From Bacteroidota bacterium (lineage in GTDB: Bacteria > Bacteroidota > Bacteroidia > Chitinophagales > Chitinophagaceae), in contig JAEYOL010000185.1 of the NCBI GenBank assembly GCA_023411775.1, positions 1-32,051 of the forward strand: 32,051 nt of DNA, in the 5' to 3' direction. The notes beneath the pieces were generated by a model. The model saw nothing but the letters and a program-made list of their open reading frames with translations. It had not been told where the DNA came from and ran no database searches. Made by a program: the position numbers and the translations under genes. Below are positions 23,243 to 30,674 of the stretch, one piece after another (positions within the stretch are counted from its first letter, which is position 1; every line of letters starts with the position of its first letter).

Positions 23243-24664
23243 ATGTCGCGTACAATTAGCACAACCAATAAGGTGTCGGGTATCCTGGCGCTTATAAAAC
23301 AATCCATCCGGGGTGAAGAAATGGATTATACCCAGGGCAGCATCCGCAAGGCTGTAATGATGCTGGCTATACCCATGATCCTTGAGATGTGCATGGAAAG
23401 TGTGTTCGCCCTCGTAGATCTGTATTTTGTCGGCCATCTTCCCGACAGCGATAAAGCACAGCAGGTAGTAGGTCTTACCGAATCGGTGATCACCATTATA
23501 TATTCTATCGCCATCGGTATCAGTATGGCCGCCACAGCACTGGTGGCCAGGCGTATCGGTGAAAAAAATAATGTGGCTGCAGCGAAAGCAGGTGCGCAGA
23601 CCACCAGTTTGTCAGTTATCATTACCATTATATTGAGTGTCGTAGGTTTTGTTTTTGCGAAAGATATACTCCTGCTCATGGGCGCTTCGGAAGAAACCGC
23701 AAGCTATGGCATCAATTATACCCGCATACTCACAGGCGGTAGTATTGTGATCATGCTACTCTTCCTGATCAATGGTATTTTCCGTGGTGCCGGCGATGCC
23801 AGCATGGCCATGAAAAGTCTTTGCATCGCCAATGTGGCCAATATCATATTATGTCCACTACTGATCCGTGGCTGGGGACCCGTTCCCGCCTTCGGACTTA
23901 CCGGTGCGGCAATGGCTACCACTATCGGCCGTGGGATCGGTGTGCTTTACCAACTATATCATTTATTCAATGGTAAGAGTGTTATTAAAATGACGCTTGC
24001 CTATTTCAAACCAGAATGGCAGTTGATAAAACAGGTCGTTAGTATCGCTGCACCAGGTACGTTCCAGTTCCTCGTGGCATCAGGAAGCTGGATCGTTTTG
24101 ACCGCTATCGTTGCACAATCAGGTGAAGCAGCATCGGCGGGTTATATCACGGCGATCAGGGTGGTAATGTTCTTTTTATTACCAGCCTGGGGTTTGAGTA
24201 ACGCAGCGGCTACACTCGTAGGACAAAACCTCGGCGCATTGCAGCCCCAGCGTGCGGAGCAAAGTGTCATGAAGACGGCCAAGTACAATGCTATATTTAT
24301 GGCCATTGTGACCATCCTGTTTTTTGCGGCCGCTCCATATATCATTGGGTTTTTCGCTGAAAAGGAAGATACCCGTAAGATCGCGATCGAGGCCATGCTG
24401 ATCATCAGTTCGGGTTATGTGTTCTATGGAGTAGGTATGGTGATGGCAAACGCCTTTAATGGCGCAGGTGATACCAAAACACCGACGGTTATCAATGCCA
24501 TAGGGTTCTGGGCATTTCAAATACCCCTGGCGCTGCTATTATCCAAGACCATGAACATGGGTGCAACCGGTGCATTTATTGCCATACCCGCTGCGGAAAC
24601 GGCTATTGCTATCGCCGCATTTATATTATTTAAGAAGGGAAGCTGGAAGAAGGTAAAAGTGTGA
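23243..24664 (+). CDS. MATE-family multidrug/metabolite exporter
   Basis: 473 residues with twelve hydrophobic helices. The start of the domain, DYTQGSIRKAVMMLAIPMILEMCMESVFALVDLYFVGHL, is (in two halves) the characteristic entry of this family, and the second MatE repeat begins around residue 255 (WQLIKQVVSIAAPGTFQF). These inner-membrane proteins export cationic drugs or metabolites using sodium or proton gradients. The start ATG at 23243 fits the usual 35-residue lead-in (LALIKQSIRGEEM). Its long structured leader suggests post-transcriptional control. It is followed by a strong terminator at 24722, so it is a single-gene transcript. Confidence 0.92.
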   Translation: MSRTISTTNKVSGILALIKQSIRGEEMDYTQGSIRKAVMMLAIPMILEMCMESVFALVDLYFVGHLPDSDKAQQVVGLTESVITIIYSIAIGISMAATALVARRIGEKNNVAAAKAGAQTTSLSVIITIILSVVGFVFAKDILLLMGASEETASYGINYTRILTGGSIVIMLLFLINGIFRGAGDASMAMKSLCIANVANIILCPLLIRGWGPVPAFGLTGAAMATTIGRGIGVLYQLYHLFNGKSVIKMTLAYFKPEWQLIKQVVSIAAPGTFQFLVASGSWIVLTAIVAQSGEAASAGYITAIRVVMFFLLPAWGLSNAAATLVGQNLGALQPQRAEQSVMKTAKYNAIFMAIVTILFFAAAPYIIGFFAEKEDTRKIAIEAMLIISSGYVFYGVGMVMANAFNGAGDTKTPTVINAIGFWAFQIPLALLLSKTMNMGATGAFIAIPAAETAIAIAAFILFKKGSWKKVKV

Positions 24665-24721
24665 TTAATGCAAGAGTAATTTTTCCTTGTGTTTGATCAA
24701 TCTGCTTCGTAAATATTCCCG

Positions 24722-24754
24722 GCAACAGGGTGAAACATTACCCTGTTGCTTTTA
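24722..24754 (+). terminator. Strong rho-independent terminator of the MATE gene
   Basis: Perfect 10-bp stem GCAACAGGGT (24722-24731) with ACCCTGTTGC (24740-24749), 8-base loop, then four T. It lies 57 bases after the MATE stop, and it also argues against any start of the next gene before it. Confidence 0.9.
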
Positions 24755-24818
24755 TTTATTAATTGCCGATACTATTTTTGAGTCTAATAGCGTTTTGCTA
24801 TTCGAAATCCGTACCTGC

Positions 24819-25547
24819 TTGAAAAACTTTGCGATAATAAGCGCTTATTGCCTTCTATTGGCATGGCCCCTGCTTTCCTGGAGCCCACCGCCAACGACCG
24901 CTTCCTCCCTCACTACAAAGGAGCCTGCTCCTGTTACGCATAGCCTCGAAGCCGAGATCAGTTCACTATACGACATGATGAACCTTGAACAGTGGGGCTT
25001 GTCAAAGCGGGCATTTTCATACGCTTACAAGGGATATATATCTCTTGTGAAAAAGAAGATCATCAGCCGGCAACAATACCTCACCATTTGCGATTTCGGT
25101 CAGTCTTCGAATAATAAAAGACTTTATGTGCTCGATATGGCATGCAATGAAGTGGTGATGAACACTTATGTAGCGCATGGACGCATGTCGGGTGGAGAAT
25201 ATGCAACACGGTTTTCCAACAGGCCCCGATCCAATCAAAGCAGTCTCGGTTTTTATAAAACGATGCAAACCTATCATGGCGAACATGGTTTATCGCTGCG
25301 CGTAAAAGGTCTTGAGGCTGGGTATAATGATAAAGCGGGTCCGCGGGCGATTGTGATACATGGTGCAGATTATATTGGCGACAAATGGCTGGAACGAAAT
25401 AGTTTTATGGGTCGCAGCTATGGATGTCCTGCTGTTCCCAGGGAAGAAAGCAGGGATATCATCAACACCATCAAAGACGGCTCCTGCCTTTTTATTTATT
25501 ACCCATCAAAATCGTATCTCTCCGGTTCCAAAATATTAAACGGCTGA
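24819..25547 (+). CDS. L,D-transpeptidase-like murein catalytic protein, TTG start
   Basis: 242 residues from a TTG at 24819, which gives a clean signal peptide (MKNFAIISAYCLLLAWPLLSW). No in-frame ATG precedes the folded part, and the frame's earlier TTG at 24687 lies before a terminator hairpin, so 24819 is preferred. The catalytic site is His181 (IVIHGADY) and Cys203 (GRSYGCPAVP), the HG...S-x-G-C pattern of the YkuD-like fold; VLDMACNEVVMNTYVAHGRMSGG (in parts) is typical of the murein L,D-transpeptidase catalytic-domain family. It acts in the periplasm on peptidoglycan cross-links. A weak terminator follows at 25578. Confidence 0.83.
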   Translation: MKNFAIISAYCLLLAWPLLSWSPPPTTASSLTTKEPAPVTHSLEAEISSLYDMMNLEQWGLSKRAFSYAYKGYISLVKKKIISRQQYLTICDFGQSSNNKRLYVLDMACNEVVMNTYVAHGRMSGGEYATRFSNRPRSNQSSLGFYKTMQTYHGEHGLSLRVKGLEAGYNDKAGPRAIVIHGADYIGDKWLERNSFMGRSYGCPAVPREESRDIINTIKDGSCLFIYYPSKSYLSGSKILNG

Positions 25548-25577
25548 TTGGACACAGACAAGGAAGGATGATAGCAA

Positions 25578-25610
25578 AGGCCCGGCTCAAGCATGTCGGG
25601 CTTCTTGTTT
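25578..25610 (+). terminator. Probable terminator of the L,D-transpeptidase gene
   Basis: AGGCCCG (25578-25584) pairs with CGGGCTT (25597-25603; one G-U), 12-base loop, followed by the T-rich CTTGTTT. It ends only a few bases before the -7 element at 25616. Confidence 0.6.
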
Positions 25611-25615
25611 TAGCC

Positions 25616-25623
25616 TACCTTTG
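25616..25623 (+). promoter_or_regulatory. -7 element giving a nearly leaderless radical SAM mRNA
   Basis: TACCTTTG is a perfect TAnnTTTG match. The ATG of the next gene is at 25630, just where the transcript would start, so the mRNA would have a leader of almost zero length. No -33 element was recognised. Confidence 0.5.
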
Positions 25624-25629
25624 TCAATC

Positions 25630-26661
25630 ATGCCACGATTCAATCGTCACGATACATTCAACCTGCTATCCAGGTTAAGCTTTCGAAGAGCGTGGAATGG
25701 AGTGAAAGTGCTTAGCAGCTTTTACCTCAGCAAATGGACCGGTAAACCGCTGCAGTGGGGCTATCCTATTTCCATTTCCATGGAGCCCACCACTTCCTGC
25801 AACCTTCGTTGCCCCGAATGTCCAAGTGGTCTCCGGGCTTTTACAAGGCCGACCGGCATGCTTCAAAAAGATTTTTTCAAGGAAACGATCGATCAGCTTC
25901 ATAAGGAACTTCTTTACCTGGTATTTTATTTCCAGGGAGAACCCTATCTCAATCCATCTTTCCTGGATATGGTGTCATACGCATCTTCGAAGAGGATCTA
26001 CACGGCTACTTCCACCAATGCACATTATCTGAATGATGCAAATTCAAAGCGAACCATCGAGAGCGGCCTCGACCGCCTGATCATTTCTATTGACGGTACT
26101 ACGCAGGAGACCTACCAGCAATACAGGGTGGGGGGACGGCTGGATAAAGTGATCGAGGGTGCAAAGAATATTGTGAAATGGAAAAAGGAACTGAAAAGTA
26201 AAACGCCCTTTGTTGTTTTCCAGTTCCTCGTTGTCAAACACAACGAACACCAGGTGGAAGAAGTTAAAAAGCTGGCCAAGGAGATCGGTGTGGATGATGT
26301 ATGGTTTAAGACCGCGCAGGTTTACGACTATGAGAATGATCCGAATAATCTCATTCCCACGATCGATAAATACAGTCGCTACCGCAAAACCGAAAATGGA
26401 ACGGTCTTTAAAGGAAAATTATCCAACCATTGCTGGCGACTTTGGCACGATCCTGTGATAACCTGGGATGGGATTGTGGCGCCCTGTTGCTTTGATAAAG
26501 ATGCGCAACACAGGATGGGCAACCTGCGGGAAAAATCGTTTAAAGAGATTTGGAAAAATGGTGAGTACACCCGGTTCAGAACACAGATATTGAAGGGGAG
26601 GAAGAACATAGATATCTGTGCCAATTGTTCTGAGGGTACCCGGGTCTGGAACGATGCCTGA
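25630..26661 (+). CDS. Radical SAM protein with SPASM domain
   Basis: 343 residues. The cluster motif is C57-NLR-C61-PE-C64 (CxxxCxxC), in SMEPTTSCNLRCPECPSG. The TIM-barrel part follows (FYFQGEPYLNP, ATSTNAHYL, RLIISIDGTTQETY). The C-terminal SPASM region has Cys268, Cys286-Cys287 (GIVAPCCFDKD), MGNLREKSFKEIW and Cys330/Cys333 (DICANCSEG), ligands for one or two extra iron-sulfur clusters. SPASM proteins modify peptides, enzymes or small molecules by radical chemistry; no precursor peptide gene is seen nearby. The start overlaps nothing, and the stop overlaps the DinB-like gene by 8 bases. Cytosolic. Confidence 0.9.
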   Translation: MPRFNRHDTFNLLSRLSFRRAWNGVKVLSSFYLSKWTGKPLQWGYPISISMEPTTSCNLRCPECPSGLRAFTRPTGMLQKDFFKETIDQLHKELLYLVFYFQGEPYLNPSFLDMVSYASSKRIYTATSTNAHYLNDANSKRTIESGLDRLIISIDGTTQETYQQYRVGGRLDKVIEGAKNIVKWKKELKSKTPFVVFQFLVVKHNEHQVEEVKKLAKEIGVDDVWFKTAQVYDYENDPNNLIPTIDKYSRYRKTENGTVFKGKLSNHCWRLWHDPVITWDGIVAPCCFDKDAQHRMGNLREKSFKEIWKNGEYTRFRTQILKGRKNIDICANCSEGTRVWNDA

Positions 26662-27172
26662 GACTGGACCAGCAATCATTAAACCCGATTATATGCCAAT
26701 TCCATCATCCGTCACTACCCGGCTGGAATACCAGCATAAATCCCTGCTTGATATCATCGAAGGTTTATCGGATGAAGAGATCCGGATGCAGATCATTCCC
26801 GGCAAGTGGTCGATCTTTGAAAATATCGTTCACCTGCAGTCCTACCAGCACACTTTTATTGATCGGGTGAAAAAACTATTATCAGAAGACAATCCCGTAT
26901 TCCCTGTATATACCGCGGAGGCGGATCCATTATTTCATGATAACCTCGGTCGTTCCAGCCGCGAAGTGATCCAGGATTTGCTGAGCACCCGAAAAGAACT
27001 GGCTTCAGGAATTTTATCATTTAAAGACGAGGATTTTTTGAAAACAGCCACCCATCCCCGTTATGGAAAAATGAATCTTACGTTATGGCTTAATTTTTTC
27101 CTTTTGCATGAGGCTCACCATCTTTTTACCATATTCAAGCTCAGTGGCGAGTTGAGAAAGAAAAAGGATTAA
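26654..27172 (+). CDS. DinB/YfiT-like four-helix metal-binding protein
   Basis: 172 residues from the ATG at 26654, which overlaps the radical SAM stop; the frame is open to 26618 but the overlap start is the natural one. It shows the DinB fold: His60 in KWSIFENIVHL and His152/His156 in LHEAHHLF (HxxxH), together a three-histidine metal site. Family members include thiol transferases that use bacillithiol or similar cofactors, and stress proteins of unknown role. Coupled translation with the radical SAM gene suggests a shared task; the partner chemistry is unknown. Confidence 0.8.
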   Translation: MPETGPAIIKPDYMPIPSSVTTRLEYQHKSLLDIIEGLSDEEIRMQIIPGKWSIFENIVHLQSYQHTFIDRVKKLLSEDNPVFPVYTAEADPLFHDNLGRSSREVIQDLLSTRKELASGILSFKDEDFLKTATHPRYGKMNLTLWLNFFLLHEAHHLFTIFKLSGELRKKKD

Positions 27173-27188
27173 TTTGATGTTTAAACAT

Positions 27189-27196
27189 TAACTTTG
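27189..27196 (+). promoter_or_regulatory. Possible -7 element for the MarR gene
   Basis: TAACTTTG matches TAnnTTTG perfectly and lies 75 bases before the MarR start at 27271. An upstream TTTG (27173-27176) is too near to serve as the -33 element. Confidence 0.35.
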
Positions 27197-27270
27197 TAAA
27201 TAACGGACTTTGTTCCGGGTTGGGCAATCTGGGGTGTTAGCATAAATCTTTATATTTTTAAATCTATTCT

Positions 27271-27723
27271 ATGGGCATTGACCAGGACATACATCAAAGC
27301 AAATTCAGGAATGTGCACCAAAAAGCGGGGCTCAACCTAATTTACACCTATGGTTGGGTGATGGAACGGATCAAAGAACTGTTTGCGACCGAGGATATCA
27401 CACCGCAACAATTTAATATCCTGCGTATACTTCGTGGTAGTCACCCTCAACCTCTATCTACCCTGCAGATCCGTGAAAGAATGCTTGACAAAATGAGTGA
27501 TACCAGCCGGATCGTTGATCGGCTGATCGCCAAGGGGCTGGTAAAAAAAGCGATCTGCAAAACAGACCGCCGCTTAGTAGATGTGCTGATCACCGAAAAA
27601 GGAAAGAAAATGCTCGAGCGACTCGACCTTCGCCAGGATGAGCTGGATAATATCGTGGGCAACCTCTCAGAAAAAGAAGCGACAACATTAAGTGAGTTGC
27701 TGGATAAACTTAGGGGTTCCTAG
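27271..27723 (+). CDS. MarR-family transcriptional regulator
   Basis: 150 residues, a typical winged helix-turn-helix dimer: dimerisation helices at both ends, HTH in TPQQFNILRILRGSHPQPLSTLQIRERM and recognition helix MSDTSRIVDRLIAKGLV, with the wing KTDRRLVDVLITEKG. MarR proteins usually repress drug, stress or aromatic-compound genes and release DNA when a ligand or oxidant is present. Only one Cys (in AICKTD), so redox sensing is unlikely. Target cannot be named; it lies between the DinB gene and the glycosidase with its own leader on the same strand. Confidence 0.9.
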   Translation: MGIDQDIHQSKFRNVHQKAGLNLIYTYGWVMERIKELFATEDITPQQFNILRILRGSHPQPLSTLQIRERMLDKMSDTSRIVDRLIAKGLVKKAICKTDRRLVDVLITEKGKKMLERLDLRQDELDNIVGNLSEKEATTLSELLDKLRGS

Positions 27724-27910
27724 TTGATGTGCAGGGCAATGATTTTTCTCCTTGTGAACGCTCGTTAAATATTTTAATACACGCAACCAATTTCTTTCTT
27801 CCATTTCTACGTTTACAACTCCCATTTGCCTGCATTTTAAGCTTTACTTAACCCAATAATCAAGTATTTTCGCCGTTCTATTAAAACCTGCTCTGTGAAT
27901 GGGTCCCGGG

Positions 27911-27926
27911 TTTTCAGGGTTGAAAA
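27911..27926 (+). other. Small hairpin in the leader of the GH10-like gene
   Basis: TTTTCA-GGGT-TGAAAA, a 6-bp stem with tetraloop, 40 bases before the start at 27966. The stem is AT-rich and its role, if any, is not clear. Confidence 0.3.
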
Positions 27927-27965
27927 TTTGGGCTCGCAGAATAGGGCGAAAAGCAACGAATATCA

Positions 27966-29195
27966 ATGAAAGTCTTTTTCCTGGCCACTCTTGCTGTACT
28001 TAGCTGTCATGCCGCCATTTCACAACCCCAACATGAATTTCGCGGTGTATGGATCGCCACGGTCGACAATATCGACTGGCCTCAGAAAGGTGTGTATACC
28101 ACTTATGGACAGAAAGCTGAATTTATCCGTCAGCTGGAACTGCACAAGCAAAATGGCATGAATGCCGTGATCGTACAGGTAAGACCTTCGGCCGATGCTT
28201 TTTATCCTTCCAAACTGGAACCCTGGAGTCAATGGCTTACAGGTGTGCAGGGAAAATCGCCCTCCCCATACTACGATCCCCTCCAGTTTATGATCGAGGA
28301 AGCGCATAAGCGGGGAATGGAATTTCACGCCTGGTTAAATCCTTACCGCGCCAATTTCAATATTAATTCAGCATCAATTGCTAAAAACCATATCACACGC
28401 ATCCATCCCGAGTGGTTCGTGAACTATGGCGGAAAAAAATATTTCGACCCTTCCAATATTGACGGACAAAACCACGTGGTAGCCGTGGTGAGAGATATTG
28501 TGAAGCGTTATGATGTAGACGGTATCCACATGGATGATTATTTCTATCCCTACAAAGTGCCCGGAAAAGAATTTCCGGATGCCGCTTCTTTTATACGTTC
28601 CGGGACCAAACTCAGCAAAGATGCCTGGCGCAGAAGTAATGTTGACAGCATTATTCGTAAACTTCATACGGCGATCAAGGAAGAAAAACCCTGGTGCAAG
28701 TTTGGGATCAGCCCTTTTGGTGTATGGCGCAATAGCAGCACCGATCCAGAGGGAAGTAATACAAAAGCAGGTGTTACAAACTACGACGACCTGTATGCCG
28801 ACATATTGTTATGGATGAAAAAAGGTTGGGTCGACTATGTAGCACCGCAACTATATTGGGAAATTGGACACCGCCTGGCTGATTACAAGGAGCTGGTTGA
28901 CTGGTGGAGCAGGCATAGCTATGGCCGCCATATCTATATCGGTCATGGTGTTTACCGCGCCTATGAAAAAAATCCCGCCTGGAAGAATCCAAAGGAATTA
29001 CCCAACCAGATCAAAATGCTGAGGCAGTATCCCGAAGTGCAGGGCAGCATATATTTCAGCAGTAAAAGTTTTGACCGCAACCCCAATGGCTGGAATGACA
29101 GCCTCCAAAATAACTATTACAAAAAGCCAGCCCTCATACCTGAGATGGAATGGCTGCCATCCAGGAATACCATTTCAGCGGGCACGCGTAAATAG
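27966..29195 (+). CDS. Secreted GH10-like glycosyl hydrolase (DUF187 / YddW type)
   Basis: 409 residues. Signal peptide MKVFFLATLAVLSCHAAISQ, then the family hallmark EFRGVWIATVDNIDWPQKG. Further typical blocks are NAVIVQVRPSADAFYPS, EFHAWLNPYRAN, VDGIHMDDYFYPY (likely acid residues on the beta-barrel) and VDYVAPQLYWEIGH. The fold is a TIM barrel like family 10 glycosidases, and characterised relatives act on peptidoglycan-like glycans. It works in the periplasm or at the cell surface. Transcribed in the same direction as the MarR gene but with a 242-base gap. Confidence 0.9.
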   Translation: MKVFFLATLAVLSCHAAISQPQHEFRGVWIATVDNIDWPQKGVYTTYGQKAEFIRQLELHKQNGMNAVIVQVRPSADAFYPSKLEPWSQWLTGVQGKSPSPYYDPLQFMIEEAHKRGMEFHAWLNPYRANFNINSASIAKNHITRIHPEWFVNYGGKKYFDPSNIDGQNHVVAVVRDIVKRYDVDGIHMDDYFYPYKVPGKEFPDAASFIRSGTKLSKDAWRRSNVDSIIRKLHTAIKEEKPWCKFGISPFGVWRNSSTDPEGSNTKAGVTNYDDLYADILLWMKKGWVDYVAPQLYWEIGHRLADYKELVDWWSRHSYGRHIYIGHGVYRAYEKNPAWKNPKELPNQIKMLRQYPEVQGSIYFSSKSFDRNPNGWNDSLQNNYYKKPALIPEMEWLPSRNTISAGTRK

Positions 29196-29199
29196 AATC

Positions 29200-29302
29200 A
29201 TTTTCCGACCGGGTACACCAAAGTACCGTAGGCACGGTGTTATGGTAGAAAATGATTTAATAAAAAGATTTGAACTCCGTAGGGGTGACGTTTTGGTGGA
29301 TT
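29200..29302 (+). repeat. REP-like palindromic repeat, type A, short-spacer subtype
   Basis: Box ATCATTTTCCGACCGGGTAC, imperfect hairpin GTACC-GTA-GGCAC (29223-29235), tail GGTGTTATGGTAG, AT-rich spacer, imperfect hairpin ACTCC-GTA-GGGGT (29274-29286), tail GACGTTTTGGTGG. Bases 29226-29302 match 30598-30674 with one difference in 77, so one copy is recent. Confidence 0.8.
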
Positions 29303-29309
29303 CGTTAAT

Positions 29310-29336
29310 AAATATTTATTCGAATTTTATGATTAA
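29310..29336 (+). pseudogene. 3' remnant of a second transposase copy
   Basis: The codons spell KYLFEFYD followed by TAA, identical to the C-terminus of the complete transposase at 29715-30176. The three nucleotide differences in this part are all third-position and silent, so the fragment comes from a once functional, diverged copy. The match continues into the downstream repeat for a total of 144 bases. Confidence 0.75.
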
Positions 29337-29400
29337 CACCAATTATGGTGTGACGTTAATTAATTGTCGGTTGATCAAATAATTCAATCAAAGACAAAAC

Positions 29401-29523
29401 AATCATTTTCCGACCGGGTACACCAAAGTGCCGTAGGCACGACGTTATGGTAGCACCGTAGGCACGGCGTTATGGTAGAAGGCAAATCGCCCCAACATCT
29501 GAACCACATCGGGGTGACGTTTT
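29401..29523 (+). repeat. REP-like palindromic repeat, type A, with duplicated half
   Basis: Hairpin GTGCC-GTA-GGCAC (29428-29440) and tail GACGTTATGGTAG, at once followed by a second half-unit CACCGTAGGCACGGCGTTA...GGTAG (29454-29478), then the AAATCGCCCC spacer and a degraded second hairpin ending GGGGTGACGTTTTGAT. The tandem half-unit is unique in the window. Confidence 0.8.
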
Positions 29524-29675
29524 GATATCCATGAATTAGTGTCAAGGTTCGATCGATACATTCTTCTTTAATGTTTGTAAATGTTGTTTCAACAATTTTT
29601 ACCGATTAAAAAGGCATTTTTAAAAGGTGAAAAACCCATGGTCTCCAACCAGAATCATTGTAATGTTGGGTGTAA

Positions 29676-29689
29676 ATACCAGCTGGTAT
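29676..29689. promoter_or_regulatory. 14-bp perfect palindrome before the transposase gene
   Basis: ATACCAGCTGGTAT is its own reverse complement and lies 25 bases before the transposase ATG. Outer GTAAAT / ATTTAC arms extend the symmetry. It could be an operator or a hairpin limiting translation of the transposase. Confidence 0.4.
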
Positions 29690-29714
29690 CATTTATTTAC
29701 CAAACAGGCTTTTT

Positions 29715-30176
29715 ATGTCAAACACTTACACCCAGATTTCTATCCAGGCAATTTTTGCAGTGAAGGGAAGACAAAAAATAATAACTCCGGATTGGCGGTA
29801 CTCTTTGCATAGTTACATTGCTGGCATAATTAATGACGAAGGAGCATTTAGTCTTGCTGTGGGCGGATGGAAAGATCATGTACATGCATTCTTTGGATTA
29901 CAACCCACACTTTCTATTTCCGAGATAATGAAGAAAATTAAAGCCGGTAGCTCTGCATGGGTGAACAGAGAGGGTTTCATAGACGGAAAGTTTCAATGGC
30001 AAAGTGGTTACGGCGCGTTTTCATATTCAAAATCACAAAGGGATTCCGTGATAAAGTATATTATAAATCAGGAAGAACACCATAGCAAAGAAAGTTTCCG
30101 TAAGGAATATTTGAGGATGCTGGACAATTTTGAGGTTAATTATGATGAAAAGTATTTATTTGAGTTTTATGATTAA
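29715..30176 (+). CDS. IS200-like / RAYT-type HUH (Y1) transposase
   Basis: 153 residues, single-domain Y1 transposase length. The HUH motif is His55-Val-His57 in WKDHVHAFFGL, and the nucleophile is probably Tyr115 in SVIKYIINQEEHH; the segment WQSGYGAFSYSKSQ between them is typical of the IS200 family. These enzymes cut single-stranded DNA at hairpins. No accessory tnpB gene or normal IS200 ends were seen; instead the gene is surrounded by short palindromic repeats, the arrangement of REP-associated tyrosine transposases (RAYT), which are thought to spread the repeats. All key residues are intact, so it may be active. Start ATG at 29715. Confidence 0.88.
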   Translation: MSNTYTQISIQAIFAVKGRQKIITPDWRYSLHSYIAGIINDEGAFSLAVGGWKDHVHAFFGLQPTLSISEIMKKIKAGSSAWVNREGFIDGKFQWQSGYGAFSYSKSQRDSVIKYIINQEEHHSKESFRKEYLRMLDNFEVNYDEKYLFEFYD

Positions 30177-30342
30177 CACCAATTATGCTGTGACATCAAT
30201 TAATCGTCGGTTGATCAAATAATTCAATCAAAGACAAAACAATCATTTTCCGACCGGGTACACCAAGGTGCCGTAGGCACGAAGTTATGGTAGGATATAT
30301 CGCCCCAAGACATCTGAACCCGTAGGGGTAACGTTTGGTGGA
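30177..30342 (+). repeat. REP-like palindromic repeat, type A, downstream of transposase
   Basis: Directly after the transposase stop. Box ATCAAAGACAAAACAATCAT, hairpin GTGCC-GTA-GGCAC (30268-30280), tail GAAGTTATGGTAG, spacer ATATCGCCCC, hairpin ACCC-GTA-GGGGT (one C lost) and tail AACGTTTGGTGG. The first 117 bases form, with the last codons of the transposase, the 144-base direct repeat shared with 29310-29453. Confidence 0.8.
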
Positions 30343-30390
30343 TTCGTTATTGAATTTTCATTCGAAAATGTTTTGATCATTACGATGGTT

Positions 30391-30530
30391 CAAAACGTCG
30401 TGCCTACGGCACTCAGATCGTTGGGGGATATTGAGTGTACCAAAACGTCGCCCCACTGGGGCTGTGATCCCAAACGTTTCAAATTGGTGATTCAATAGAA
30501 TTTTCGGGATTGACATTTATTTACGGAGGG
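30391..30530 (-). repeat. REP-like palindromic repeat, type B, second copy
   Basis: On the plus strand it reads CAAAACGTC-GTGCC-TAC-GGCAC (30391-30412), then ACCAAAACGTC with GCCCC-ACT-GGGGC (30450-30462, perfect), then TGTGATCCCAAACGTTTCAA and ATTTTCGGGATTGACATTT. The same blocks in the same order occur at 15011-15150. Confidence 0.75.
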
Positions 30531-30564
30531 TCAAATGATCACACCAATACCTAATCCAAAGTCA

Positions 30565-30674
30565 AAAGGATCATTTTAAAACCGAAAACACTAAGTGCCG
30601 TAGGCACGGTGTTATGGTAGAAAATGATTTAATAAAAAGATTTGAACCCCGTAGGGGTGACGTTTTGGTGGATT
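30565..30674 (+). repeat. REP-like palindromic repeat, type A, short-spacer subtype, second copy
   Basis: Hairpin GTGCC-GTA-GGCAC (30595-30607), tail GGTGTTATGGTAG, AT-rich spacer, perfect hairpin ACCCC-GTA-GGGGT (30646-30658), tail GACGTTTTGGTGG. It forms with the preceding type B unit the same B-A pair as at 15011-15286. Confidence 0.8.

Larger units (their letters stand above)
29196..29714. other. Gene-free stretch filled by REP-like repeats
   Basis: 519 bases between the GH10-like gene and the transposase. It holds a type A repeat (29200-29302), the 3' remnant of another transposase gene (29310-29336), a second type A repeat with an internal duplication (29401-29523) and about 190 AT-rich bases in front of the transposase with a 14-bp palindrome. 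Short open frames here are not believable genes. Confidence 0.7.

Noticed and set aside
24687..24818. Extended N-terminus of the L,D-transpeptidase from a TTG at 24687
   Set aside because: It would span a perfect terminator hairpin and adds residues unlike a signal peptide.
29581..29763. Short plus-strand frames just upstream of the transposase
   Set aside because: They overlap the transposase start in other frames, and have no recognisable features.
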